Shown: in pieces, positions 1-6,008 of the stretch
Position numbering within the stretch: the first letter of the stretch is position 1
How the letters are laid out: each line of letters starts with the position of its first letter
Origin: a virus
Reading direction: 5' to 3' (one strand)
Length of the DNA: 36,915 nt
Virus record (IMG/VR): IMGVR_UViG_3300048672_000664
Coordinates: 1-36,915 of that record
Notes under the pieces: model-generated
What the model was told of the DNA's origin: nothing
The model's input: the letters and a program-made list of their open reading frames with translations, nothing else
Databases searched by the model: none
Made by a program: the position numbers and the translations under genes

Positions 1-80
1 CCACATCGAACGCAGATCTGATTCAAACGCTTGTAATGATCACGTGCTTTCTGCCATTTGTACGTATATAAACTAGCCAT
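1..80 (-). CDS. HNH endonuclease, N-terminal fragment cut by the window edge
   Basis: Reading leftward from an ATG at 80, the frame stays open to base 1 and gives about 26 residues. They include KWQKARDHYKRLNQICVRCG, the tryptophan-containing helix followed by a Cys-x-x-Cys knuckle that opens many phage HNH endonucleases. The His-Asn-His core itself lies outside the window. HNH proteins encoded next to the terminase genes of HK97-like phages are known to assist terminase cleavage at packaging, and here the terminase genes lie at the opposite window edge. I infer that the fragment belongs just upstream of terS on a circular map. The family call rests on a short N-terminus only. Confidence 0.6.
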   Translation of the reverse strand, partial: MASLYTYKWQKARDHYKRLNQICVRC

Positions 81-129
81 AAGTAATTATAGCCGCAATC
101 ATTGCCGACGCAATAAATATTTTTATCAT
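73..129 (-). CDS. Possible 18-residue hydrophobic peptide coupled to the HNH gene
   Basis: An ATG at 129 opens an 18-codon frame that begins MIKIFIASAMIAA and is almost entirely hydrophobic. It ends at a TAG inside the first codons of the HNH gene, so its stop overlaps that gene's start, as in translational coupling. No strong ribosome binding site is visible, only AGTGA just upstream. It could be a leader peptide, a tiny membrane peptide or chance. Nothing is known of its function. Confidence 0.25.
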   Translation of the reverse strand: MIKIFIASAMIAAIITYG

Positions 130-178
130 TCACTATCAATAACTTACAATAATAATAATTACATAAATACAATATTTA

Positions 179-211
179 TTTACTTTTACATATAGTTTGC
201 TATTCTATAGT
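179..211 (+). promoter_or_regulatory. Candidate early promoter for the left small-gene operon
   Basis: The AT-rich stretch between the leftward HNH gene and the rightward gene at 245 holds TTTACT at 179-184 with TATTCT at 201-206 (16-base spacer). An alternative pair is TTTACA at 185-190 with TATAGT at 206-211 (15-base spacer). Both resemble sigma-70 elements. The divergent gene arrangement requires a promoter here. The exact hexamers are a judgement. Confidence 0.4.
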
Positions 212-244
212 CAACCTAAATACAAAACAACCGGAGAGACTAAA

Positions 245-424
245 ATGAACACCTACGTATTCAGAAACCGCTACCACTTCCACCGCATAGTTATGATCGA
301 TTCAAATAGTGAGGACAATGCACGTTACGCATTAAATCAAGACCCCGACGACAACTATGACAACAAATACAACTGGGTTTTAGAATCAATCACAGAAACA
401 GAGGAGCCGCTGGATGAAATTTAA
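245..424 (+). CDS. Small hypothetical early protein (59 aa)
   Basis: The gene begins at ATG 245, just after a good ribosome binding site (GGAGAG, 231-236); an upstream in-frame ATG at 197 lacks one. The 59-residue product starts MNTYVFRNRYHFHRIVMID and is rich in Asn, Asp, Glu and Tyr, with an acidic C-terminal half and no membrane segment. Its alternating beta-like N-terminus and sequence match no family I can name. It is the first gene of a tightly packed early operon, and its last codons overlap the start of the next gene by 11 bases. Position suggests an early host-interaction or regulatory protein, which is inference only. Confidence 0.6.
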   Translation: MNTYVFRNRYHFHRIVMIDSNSEDNARYALNQDPDDNYDNKYNWVLESITETEEPLDEI

Positions 425-545
425 AATAACAGCCTATCTCAATAATGTAAAGCTGTTCACGCTATATAACGTTGACGAATCAAAACTATCTAGCATTATA
501 ACATCACGTGAGCATTATATATTTTTAGTGGAGAGAATTAAATGA
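414..545 (+). CDS. Small hypothetical early protein (43 aa)
   Basis: A 43-codon frame begins at ATG 414 inside the end of the previous gene, with GAGGAG-type Shine-Dalgarno sequence around 401-406. The product starts MKFKITAYLNNVKLFTLYNV. It ends in a TGA that shares bases with the next ATG (ATGA, 542-545), the signature of coupled translation. The residue pattern suggests a small beta-rich fold. No family is recognised. It is supported chiefly by the unbroken chain of overlapping starts and stops on both sides. Confidence 0.5.
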   Translation: MKFKITAYLNNVKLFTLYNVDESKLSSIITSREHYIFLVERIK

Positions 546-625
546 ACAAATTATATCTACAACTGATTTTAACGGCAGCTAACCTGGCCATAACAATAAT
601 TTTACTATATTGGATTTTAAAATGA
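542..625 (+). CDS. Small single-span membrane protein (27 aa)
   Basis: The frame opens at ATG 542 in an ATGA overlap with the previous stop and closes with another ATGA overlap at 622-625. A ribosome binding site (GGAGAG, about 530-535) lies ten bases upstream. The 27 residues begin MNKLYLQLILTAANLAITII and form one hydrophobic helix of about 20 residues ending in WILK, so an inner-membrane micropeptide is likely. Function is unknown. Confidence 0.5.
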   Translation: MNKLYLQLILTAANLAITIILLYWILK

Positions 626-795
626 ACCAAATAAACCAATCCCTTCGCGCTATTGAACGAGCCAGAAAACAACAACATCAGATCGTTAAAGATTTGATAG
701 ACGATGCAAACCGCCAGGCATCAAAACTACTAATCAGTCATGTATTCTGTGCCACCATGATTGCCATTGTTTTGCTAGGATGGATTTATGGCTAA
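622..795 (+). CDS. Small membrane-anchored early protein (57 aa)
   Basis: I take ATG 622, coupled to the previous TGA, rather than the in-frame ATG at 610. The 57-residue product has a charged, amphipathic helical N-terminus (residues 1-35, rich in Arg, Gln and Lys) and a C-terminal hydrophobic segment (about residues 38-56, SHVFCATMIAIVLLGWIYG) able to span the membrane. It looks like a tail-anchored small protein. The next gene's ATG at 788 lies within its last codons. No family is recognised. Confidence 0.55.
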   Translation: MNQINQSLRAIERARKQQHQIVKDLIDDANRQASKLLISHVFCATMIAIVLLGWIYG

Positions 796-1186
796 AGAAA
801 CAGCAGAAAAAATGAGAATACTTAATGAATTGATTGCAGAAAAAAAAGAATGTGAAAAACTAATAAAACAGGCAGATGACGCTAAAAAAAGACTAGACGA
901 ATTGCTAGGCTATGGATTTGTCGATATTGGATTAATTAAAAAAGCAAAACAGGATTATGAGGATAGCAAATGGCCAGTATTCATTAAAAAATATGATTAT
1001 GAACAAAATAAACGAATTGTAAATGTTGATAAAAAATGGATTTATATAAAAGCCGATGGATTTTGTAAACCTATTCAATATTCTATTGTTGATGGTCGCA
1101 AGATAAACTCAAGAAATAATTATCTATCAATTGACCATAAAAAAGCACTTGAAATTTGGGAAAAATTCAAAAATGAAAATAAATAA
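788..1186 (+). CDS. Hypothetical early protein, coiled-coil N-terminus (132 aa)
   Basis: The 132-residue product starts eight bases before the end of the previous gene, preceded by AGGA (778-781). Residues 1-45 are Lys/Glu/Leu-rich with heptad-like spacing and probably form a coiled coil. Residues 50-132 are mixed, with several Tyr and Trp and the pattern KKWIYIKADGFCKPIQYSIV, which suggests a small beta domain. No motif identifies a known family. The gene sits in the middle of the early operon and overlaps the next one by 14 bases. Local base composition is very A-rich. Confidence 0.6.
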   Translation: MAKETAEKMRILNELIAEKKECEKLIKQADDAKKRLDELLGYGFVDIGLIKKAKQDYEDSKWPVFIKKYDYEQNKRIVNVDKKWIYIKADGFCKPIQYSIVDGRKINSRNNYLSIDHKKALEIWEKFKNENK

Positions 1187-1568
1187 TGAAATGCAGTTCA
1201 ACGCCATTGTCCGTTACACAGGATTTGGAAAGGGCAAGTTGAACAATATCATGAATAACCGTAAATATGGCTTTCCATACCCAACACGAGTAATCGACTG
1301 CGGACATTGCAAATACCGGTATTTCAAAGCTGATGAAATAGAAACCTGGTTTGCCAACTATTCAGAAATCACCTCTAAAGGAGGATTATCAAGACGAAAA
1401 AAAGAATATTTCATAATACTGTCTCGATTTGTTGACCGCACAAGGCCCAAAATTGATCCTGACGCTCTAATTTTAAAATACCGCAACAATGTATCAACTG
1501 AATTAATTTCGATGCGTGACGGCGAATATTTGAAGCAATTTGATGACAATTACCAGAGGTTTCTATGA
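1173..1568 (+). CDS. AlpA/MerR-like winged-helix DNA-binding protein (131 aa)
   Basis: The start at ATG 1173 overlaps the previous stop by 14 bases and is preferred over an in-frame ATG at 1131. Residues 7-55 read like a small winged helix of the AlpA/excisionase type: a recognition helix in the stretch TGFGKGKLNNIMNNRKYGFP, a turn with Pro-Thr-Arg, a wing with DCGHC, and the closing motif YFKADEIETWFA. Such proteins bind DNA as excisionases or transcription activators. Residues 70-131 are basic and helical without a recognised domain. With no integrase in the window, a regulatory role is as likely as excision. The fold assignment is inference from pattern. Confidence 0.45.
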   Translation: MKINNEMQFNAIVRYTGFGKGKLNNIMNNRKYGFPYPTRVIDCGHCKYRYFKADEIETWFANYSEITSKGGLSRRKKEYFIILSRFVDRTRPKIDPDALILKYRNNVSTELISMRDGEYLKQFDDNYQRFL

Positions 1569-1726
1569 GCAAAAAAGACAATCATCAAGAATACACTCTA
1601 GCTGGTTATTTTATTTATCGTGACAATGAATACTGGACCACAACACGATCAACTTACAGTAAATATTTTTACAAACCACCCAAATACGAATTGATTCCCA
1701 TATACACAAAAACAAAGCCCCGATAA
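1565..1726 (+). CDS. Small hypothetical protein ending in a terminator (53 aa)
   Basis: ATG 1565 overlaps the previous TGA in an ATGA pair, and AGAGG at 1555-1559 serves as ribosome binding site. The 53 residues begin MSKKDNHQEYTLAGYFIYRD and are rich in Tyr, Lys and Thr, with no membrane segment. The last four codons form the left arm and loop of the downstream terminator hairpin, so gene end and operon end coincide. No family is recognised. Confidence 0.55.
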   Translation: MSKKDNHQEYTLAGYFIYRDNEYWTTTRSTYSKYFYKPPKYELIPIYTKTKPR

Positions 1727-1737
1727 GGGGCTTTTTT
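1714..1737 (+). terminator. Rho-independent terminator of the left early operon
   Basis: AAAGCCCC (1714-1721) and GGGGCTTT (1727-1734) form an eight-pair stem around a five-base loop, followed by uninterrupted T to 1737. The A tract on the left side would also let it work weakly in the opposite direction. It separates the rightward small-gene operon from the leftward zinc-ribbon gene at 1742. Confidence 0.85.
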
Positions 1738-1741
1738 ATGC

Positions 1742-1867
1742 CTATCGTTGATGGGCTATCTTTAAATCATTTCCCATAGAAAACTCTTTCTCACAGTCAA
1801 CGCAAATACATTTTTTAGTTGAATAGAAAATCAGCATGGATTTTTCGCAGTGTGGGCAGAAGATCAT
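1742..1867 (-). CDS. Small zinc-ribbon protein (41 aa)
   Basis: An ATG at 1867 opens a 41-codon frame beginning MIFCPHCEKSM. It carries two Cys-x-x-Cys knuckles (residues 4-7, FCPHC, and residues 22-25, CVDC) about 15 residues apart, the layout of a minimal zinc ribbon that binds one zinc ion. The C-terminus is short and polar. Such ribbons bind nucleic acid or act as transcription cofactors, but this one matches no named family that I can identify. It lies downstream of the DUF3987 gene and of the repeat array, and may be read through from cro. The regular cysteine spacing argues that it is a real gene. Confidence 0.55.
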   Translation of the reverse strand: MIFCPHCEKSMLIFYSTKKCICVDCEKEFSMGNDLKIAHQR

Positions 1868-1872
1868 TTTAA

Positions 1873-2147
1873 AAACTCATTTCAATAATTAATGAAGTGA
1901 GTTGAAGTGAGTTTTGAAATGAGTTTAACTATAAGTATATGATATATATATATATATTAACTCATTTCATTAATTCATATACATAGGTATAAAAATACCT
2001 GTGTATAACTATTATTATCAAAGCCCCTTGAATTAATGAAATGAGTTTGTTTGTTGTTATTTATCAATGTGTTAAACTCGATCTCACTTCAAACTAGTTT
2101 CAAACTCACTTCATTAATTATTGAAATGAGTTTTTCTAACTCACTGA
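1873..2147. repeat. Iteron-like array of TGAARTGAGTTT in both orientations, candidate replication origin
   Basis: Clear copies on the plus strand are at 1893-1903, 1903-1914, 1915-1926, 2037-2048 and 2122-2133. Reverse copies (AAACTCAYTTCA) are at 1873-1884, 1959-1969 and 2102-2113, with degraded copies at 2083-2091 and 2138-2147. Copies are often paired head to head around TAATTAAT. Positions 1931-1960 are almost pure A/T (repeated TA), which suits DNA unwinding, and a hairpin (AGGTAT/ATACCT, 1985-2000) lies inside. There is no convincing coding frame from 1868 to 2172. Repeated sites beside a replication-type ATPase gene suggest an origin. An operator array is the alternative. Confidence 0.6.
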
Positions 2148-2172
2148 TATTAAAAAGATAATACCATAGTTT

Positions 2173-3537
2173 TTATTTTTTCCAATAATAAGTTTTAACA
2201 GGACGTTGATGCCCTTTAACACGAACGTCATTTGTAAATACCAGTCCTGATTCTAAAAACTCTGCAAGCAACTGTTTTTTCAAAGATGGATTGATCGATT
2301 GTGTTTTTCTTGTCATCTCTGATTGAGTTACTCCATTTTTACCAGCCTCTTTAATAACACGTTGCAAAATCTTGCTATAGCGTTCATTTTCATTATCGGC
2401 GCATAAATGCTGGAATTTTTTGATAAACACGTCAGCACTTGACCAAACCAAGCGCATACACCACTCATACGTATCTATAGACTCGCCTAAATCTAACAGC
2501 AATGCCAACTGCAAGGACATCACAGAAATGCGCTTGTACAGTGTTTTAAACACAGCTTTATCACCACCTGCTTTTTCCATTTCAATGGACAGATGATTAA
2601 ATTTATCATCCTGAAAATATTTTTCTGCTAGATAGTCGTCTGAAACATCAATTGGTGTTGATTCAAAGTAGGGACTTGAGTCAAACAGATTTATTTTCGA
2701 GCGCAACGCTTCTGTGATGTTCTCAGGGACATTTCTTGATTTAATCCGGTCATGATTAATAGCAACATGTTTTTCACCGAAAATCACCAAAAACCTAGCT
2801 AGTGATCCATCCATCACTTCGGTTGATTTTAGACTATCTAATATTTGACGCTCTGTGGTCATGCCTAAAAAGCATAAATTCGGCTCTTTAATAATGCGCG
2901 ATTCTTGTCCTTTGCGTTTCTTTTCTCGGTACTGGTCAGCCGAACTGGTATACAGCTCAGTGATAATAGGCATAATCTCACGACTGTATTGATTTGATGT
3001 TTTATTGTTAATCGAGCTGAAGTAATGCCCTGCTTCATCGATTGTCAATAATGCGTTTGGCGTATCGCTCACTGCATCAACCAAGGCGGCACCTGAAGCC
3101 ATTTGACCATAAACGTTTTCACCCATGCCAACCGACGCCAATATTTTTGTAGCGGCTTTAATTGGCCAGTCTTTTCCTTCGCCTGATTCGGCCATGCACA
3201 GCATCATGACGTTGCCCTTCACACCGTCTATTGAATACGACCGTCCATAGGCGGTTGATAGTACCGCTATAGTCGCCGCAAACGCTAACGCAGGCTGTCT
3301 TTTAATGCTCGTTGATAATATCCACTGCTGGATCTCTCTAGCCAATCCTGGCTCTTTTATTTCGTAGTCAATGCCATTGGTAATGTCGGGTATCCATTCT
3401 TGAGCTTCGACTATTTCTGCTGTAACATTAATTTCGTCATTATATTTATCGATTTTAATAGATAGTTTTTCGTTCTCCTGTTCTGTCAAGTATTGATATT
3501 GCCACTCAAGGTAAGATTCAGTATCAATAGAGTCCAT
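2173..3537 (-). CDS. DUF3987-family P-loop ATPase, probable replication helicase or initiator (454 aa)
   Basis: The 454-residue protein has an unusual Walker A, AESGEGKD (residues 116-123, with Asp where Ser/Thr is usual), and a Walker B, ALLTIDEAG (162-170), in a core that resembles the DUF3987/YfjI group found in phages and plasmids. Proteins of this group are encoded among replication genes and are thought to act as helicase-like ATPases. No primase domain is fused at the N-terminus: the first 60 residues are acidic and look disordered or adaptor-like. The C-terminus (about 385-450) resembles a winged-helix, ending in GHQRPVKTYYWKK. It is the second gene after cro, five bases downstream, and its 3' end abuts the repeat array. 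Role as the replication ATPase is inference from family and position. Confidence 0.75.
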   Translation of the reverse strand: MDSIDTESYLEWQYQYLTEQENEKLSIKIDKYNDEINVTAEIVEAQEWIPDITNGIDYEIKEPGLAREIQQWILSTSIKRQPALAFAATIAVLSTAYGRSYSIDGVKGNVMMLCMAESGEGKDWPIKAATKILASVGMGENVYGQMASGAALVDAVSDTPNALLTIDEAGHYFSSINNKTSNQYSREIMPIITELYTSSADQYREKKRKGQESRIIKEPNLCFLGMTTERQILDSLKSTEVMDGSLARFLVIFGEKHVAINHDRIKSRNVPENITEALRSKINLFDSSPYFESTPIDVSDDYLAEKYFQDDKFNHLSIEMEKAGGDKAVFKTLYKRISVMSLQLALLLDLGESIDTYEWCMRLVWSSADVFIKKFQHLCADNENERYSKILQRVIKEAGKNGVTQSEMTRKTQSINPSLKKQLLAEFLESGLVFTNDVRVKGHQRPVKTYYWKK

Positions 3538-3542
3538 TCTGA

Positions 3543-3731
3543 TTACTCAGCATCTGACAGCAACAAAGTTTCTCTCGATTTAAACTTACCCTTCGTCACT
3601 AACTCAACTTTAAACTGAATATTGTCAGTTAACTCATCCGGCCAACGGCGAACGCTATTTTCATGAATACGCAATGCTCTGGATGTTTGAGCCAACCCGC
3701 CAAAATATTCGATCACATCTTTTTTTAACAT
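3543..3731 (-). CDS. cro: Cro-like repressor of the P22 Cro/DicC type (62 aa)
   Basis: The start is ATG 3731, with GGAGA about ten bases upstream on the minus strand. A longer frame reaching 3974 only antisenses the next gene. The 62 residues begin MLKKDVIEYFGGLAQTSRAL and run into RIHENSVRRWPDEL, the helix-turn-helix of the P22-Cro family (conserved KKDVIEYFG and the recognition helix ending in Trp). Family members bind palindromic operators and shut down early transcription. Its own start faces two palindromes at 3759-3793, its probable targets. It heads the leftward operon with the DUF3987 gene. No partner CI repressor is visible nearby. Confidence 0.85.
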   Translation of the reverse strand: MLKKDVIEYFGGLAQTSRALRIHENSVRRWPDELTDNIQFKVELVTKGKFKSRETLLLSDAE

Positions 3732-3758
3732 TTTATTAGTCTCCACTTGAAAATAAAT

Positions 3759-3793
3759 ATTTACATTTTGTAAATGTGTGATAATATTATCAC
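3759..3793. promoter_or_regulatory. Divergent control region: two palindromic operators and the rightward promoter
   Basis: ATTTACATTTTGTAAAT (3759-3775) is a 7+3+7 palindrome, and GTGATAATATTATCAC (3778-3793) is a perfect 16-base palindrome. They lie back to back in the 106-base gap between cro (leftward) and the Sak4-like gene (rightward). TTTACA at 3760-3765 and TAATAT at 3782-3787, 16 bases apart, make a plausible sigma-70 promoter for the rightward operon. Its -35 and -10 each fall inside one palindrome, so a bound repressor would block it. Cro is the obvious candidate ligand. That is inference from position. Confidence 0.65.
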
Positions 3794-3837
3794 GCAATGA
3801 GAAAAAAGTGAAAGTTAATTTTAAATAGGTATTAAAT

Positions 3838-4638
3838 ATGAGCATATTACAAACTGCAAAAAAACCCTCTAGTCGTGCGCCGATCATGACGATAACTGGC
3901 GATGCCGGAATGGGTAAAACAAGTCTGGCAGCTACGTTTCCAAACCCAGTATTCATACGTGGCGAGGATGGCATCCAATCAATCAGTAAAGATACGCGCC
4001 CGGACGCATTCCCTGTTTTAACTGAAGTCGATCAGCTATGGGATCAGTTGATTGCGCTTCGCAATGAATCGCATCAATACAAAACAGTTGTTATTGATTC
4101 TGTTACCGCTATTGATACGCTGTTTACTAATTACATCGTGGATACAGATATCAAAAAACCCAAAACAATCGCGCAAGCGCTAGGCGGTTACGGAGCAGGA
4201 TTTCAAGCATTGTCTAGCCTGCATGGTCGTATTCGCCGTATTTGTGGTGATATTAATGATAAAGGTATCAATGTCATTTTCATAGCGCATTCTGAAACAG
4301 AAAACATCGAGCTGCCAGACGAAGACGCTTATACGCGCTACGGAATACGTATCAACAAAAAATCGTTGTCTCACTATATCGACAATGTAGACCTTGTTGG
4401 ATTTATCAAACTGGAAACCATTACCCGTGGCGACGGTGACCGCAAGAAAGCAATTTCAGACGGAACAAGGCAGATTATTTGCTATGCAACACCTGCGAAT
4501 ATCAGCAAAAACCGTTATGGAATAGAGGAAAAAATAACCGTAGAAAAAAACAAAAACCCATTTATCGGACTCATGCCGATAGCCGGATTAAAGCAAACAA
4601 AGCAAACAGCAACCACAGAGGAAAAAGAAAATGTCTAA
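3838..4638 (+). CDS. Sak4-like RecA-fold ATPase, single-strand annealing/recombination (266 aa)
   Basis: The protein carries Walker A GDAGMGKT (residues 21-28) and Walker B YKTVVIDSV (81-89) within a RecA-like AAA_24 domain, and the length suits phage Sak4 proteins. Sak4 works with a single-strand-binding protein to promote annealing and strand exchange in phage recombination. The next gene encodes a DUF669 protein and the one after a YqaJ exonuclease, exactly the partners expected. The start at 3838 has a weak AGG about a dozen bases upstream. The gene ends in an eight-base overlap with the next. Being first behind the palindromic promoter, it is probably Cro-controlled. Confidence 0.8.
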   Translation: MSILQTAKKPSSRAPIMTITGDAGMGKTSLAATFPNPVFIRGEDGIQSISKDTRPDAFPVLTEVDQLWDQLIALRNESHQYKTVVIDSVTAIDTLFTNYIVDTDIKKPKTIAQALGGYGAGFQALSSLHGRIRRICGDINDKGINVIFIAHSETENIELPDEDAYTRYGIRINKKSLSHYIDNVDLVGFIKLETITRGDGDRKKAISDGTRQIICYATPANISKNRYGIEEKITVEKNKNPFIGLMPIAGLKQTKQTATTEEKENV

Positions 4639-5131
4639 TTTTTGGGATATAGAAGGCGAAAAACTAAACACAACCGGAAAGTATGAATTAGGCGGAGGCG
4701 GGTTTAAATTGATACCAGACAATACGAATTGTATTGCATTGATTGACAAAGCCGAATGGCAGGAATACCAAGGTAATGAATATATTAACATCAAATGGCT
4801 GATTACATCTCCAGAAGAATACAAAGGCCGTGTTGTTTTTCAAAAACTTAAAGTTTTCGATGAAGATGCAAAACGCGCAAGCAAAGCAAAGCAAATGTTA
4901 TCGGCTATTGATGTCAATGCAGGCGGCAAGCTGTCAAAGCTAAAATCTGCGCCATCACCCATTCAGTTAAACGCATTACATAACGCTAAAATGATGATTA
5001 AAGTGTTTGTTTGGGAGATTGACGACAAGTCCGGCAATTGGGTAGGCGGTGTTAGCCCTGCGCCAACATCATCAACAAGCGCTGTTTCTACTGTTGCAGA
5101 AACTGATTTCGAAGACGATGTGCCTTTTTAG
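4631..5131 (+). CDS. DUF669 single-strand-binding-like protein with SSB-type acidic tail (166 aa)
   Basis: The 166-residue protein has the DUF669 layout: FWD near the N-terminus, a Gly-rich KYELGGGGFKLIPD loop, then a compact beta domain with a conserved IKWLITSPEEYKGRVVFQKL stretch. A Ser/Thr/Pro/Ala linker (about 143-156) leads to the C-terminus DFEDDVPF. That tail closely copies the DDIPF tip by which bacterial SSB recruits partner proteins. DUF669 proteins are encoded beside Sak4-type recombinases and are regarded as phage SSB analogues. The start overlaps the previous gene by eight bases, implying coupled, stoichiometric synthesis. Confidence 0.75.
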   Translation: MSNFWDIEGEKLNTTGKYELGGGGFKLIPDNTNCIALIDKAEWQEYQGNEYINIKWLITSPEEYKGRVVFQKLKVFDEDAKRASKAKQMLSAIDVNAGGKLSKLKSAPSPIQLNALHNAKMMIKVFVWEIDDKSGNWVGGVSPAPTSSTSAVSTVAETDFEDDVPF

Positions 5132-5144
5132 TAGGTAACTATCT

Positions 5145-6005
5145 ATGAAACAACTATCACATGAATGGTTTGCGGCTCGGAGGGGCCGCATTACTGGTTC
5201 CAATGTCGGAGCTATATTAGGATTGTCTCCGCATACAACACGCGACGATGTCATGCGTCGCATGTGCATGGAATGGCAAGGCATGGAAAGCGAATTTACC
5301 GGCAATGTAGCCACCGAATACGGGCAATTTCATGAAAAATTAGCTGTGCAGGATTTGCAAGATAATTATGATGTCGTTGTTAAAGAATGCGGGTTTATAC
5401 CCCATACAGAACTTTACTGGTTAGGGGCCAGTCCAGACGGATTAATTGATGATAACCTCATAGTCGAGATTAAATGCCCGTATAGCTTGCGTGATGATGA
5501 AAGCCCTGTATTTAGGTCAATCAATGAACAGCCGCATTATTTCGCGCAAATTCAAATTGAGATGTTCTGTGCAGGTCGCAAATCCTGCATTTTTTATCAA
5601 TGGAATAGATATGATGATAAATTTGAGTATGTTTATTTTGACCATGGCTATATTGACGGAATATTGCCAGAATTGAAACAATTCTATGACGAGTATTTGT
5701 CCATGCGTGAACTACCCATCGAACCATTGCTTAAAGACATAAATACGCAACAATCAAAACAATTGCTGGATGAATACAGGCAATTAACAGACGCGATAGA
5801 TAATGCAACTGACCGTAAAAAAGAAATTTTGAGCGAATTAGTTATACTATCGAAAGGAGAAAACGCTCAAATATGGTATAGTAAATTAACCAAGGTTCAA
5901 CGCGAAGGCGCGATTAGCTACGCAAAAGTAGTTAAAGACCATTGTCCTAATGTAAACCTAGAACCGTACAAAGGTAAACCTTCTGAATATTGGATTCTGA
6001 AGTAA
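5145..6005 (+). CDS. YqaJ-family viral recombinase exonuclease (286 aa)
   Basis: The N-terminal 175 residues show the YqaJ/lambda-exonuclease fold: WFAARRGRITGSNVGAILG (residues 8-26), FHEKLAV with Glu64, GASPDGLI with Asp98, and VEIKCP with Glu108 and Lys110, which together supply the metal-binding PD-(D/E)xK site. These enzymes resect linear double-stranded DNA 5' to 3' and feed a partner annealing protein. Residues 180-250 look helical and could form a coiled coil. The gene follows the SSB-like gene by 13 bases and precedes the helicase by three. Length is normal for the family. Confidence 0.85.
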   Translation: MKQLSHEWFAARRGRITGSNVGAILGLSPHTTRDDVMRRMCMEWQGMESEFTGNVATEYGQFHEKLAVQDLQDNYDVVVKECGFIPHTELYWLGASPDGLIDDNLIVEIKCPYSLRDDESPVFRSINEQPHYFAQIQIEMFCAGRKSCIFYQWNRYDDKFEYVYFDHGYIDGILPELKQFYDEYLSMRELPIEPLLKDINTQQSKQLLDEYRQLTDAIDNATDRKKEILSELVILSKGENAQIWYSKLTKVQREGAISYAKVVKDHCPNVNLEPYKGKPSEYWILK

Positions 6006-6008
6006 AAA

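Noticed and set aside
1985-2000. AGGTAT/ATACCT hairpin as a terminator for the DUF3987 gene
   Set aside because: The stem is short and A/T-rich, with no T run on the minus strand.
3543-3974. 143-codon extended frame for the Cro-like protein
   Set aside because: The upstream part is antisense to the Sak4-like gene and would cross the operators. The Cro homology and ribosome binding site both point to ATG 3731.
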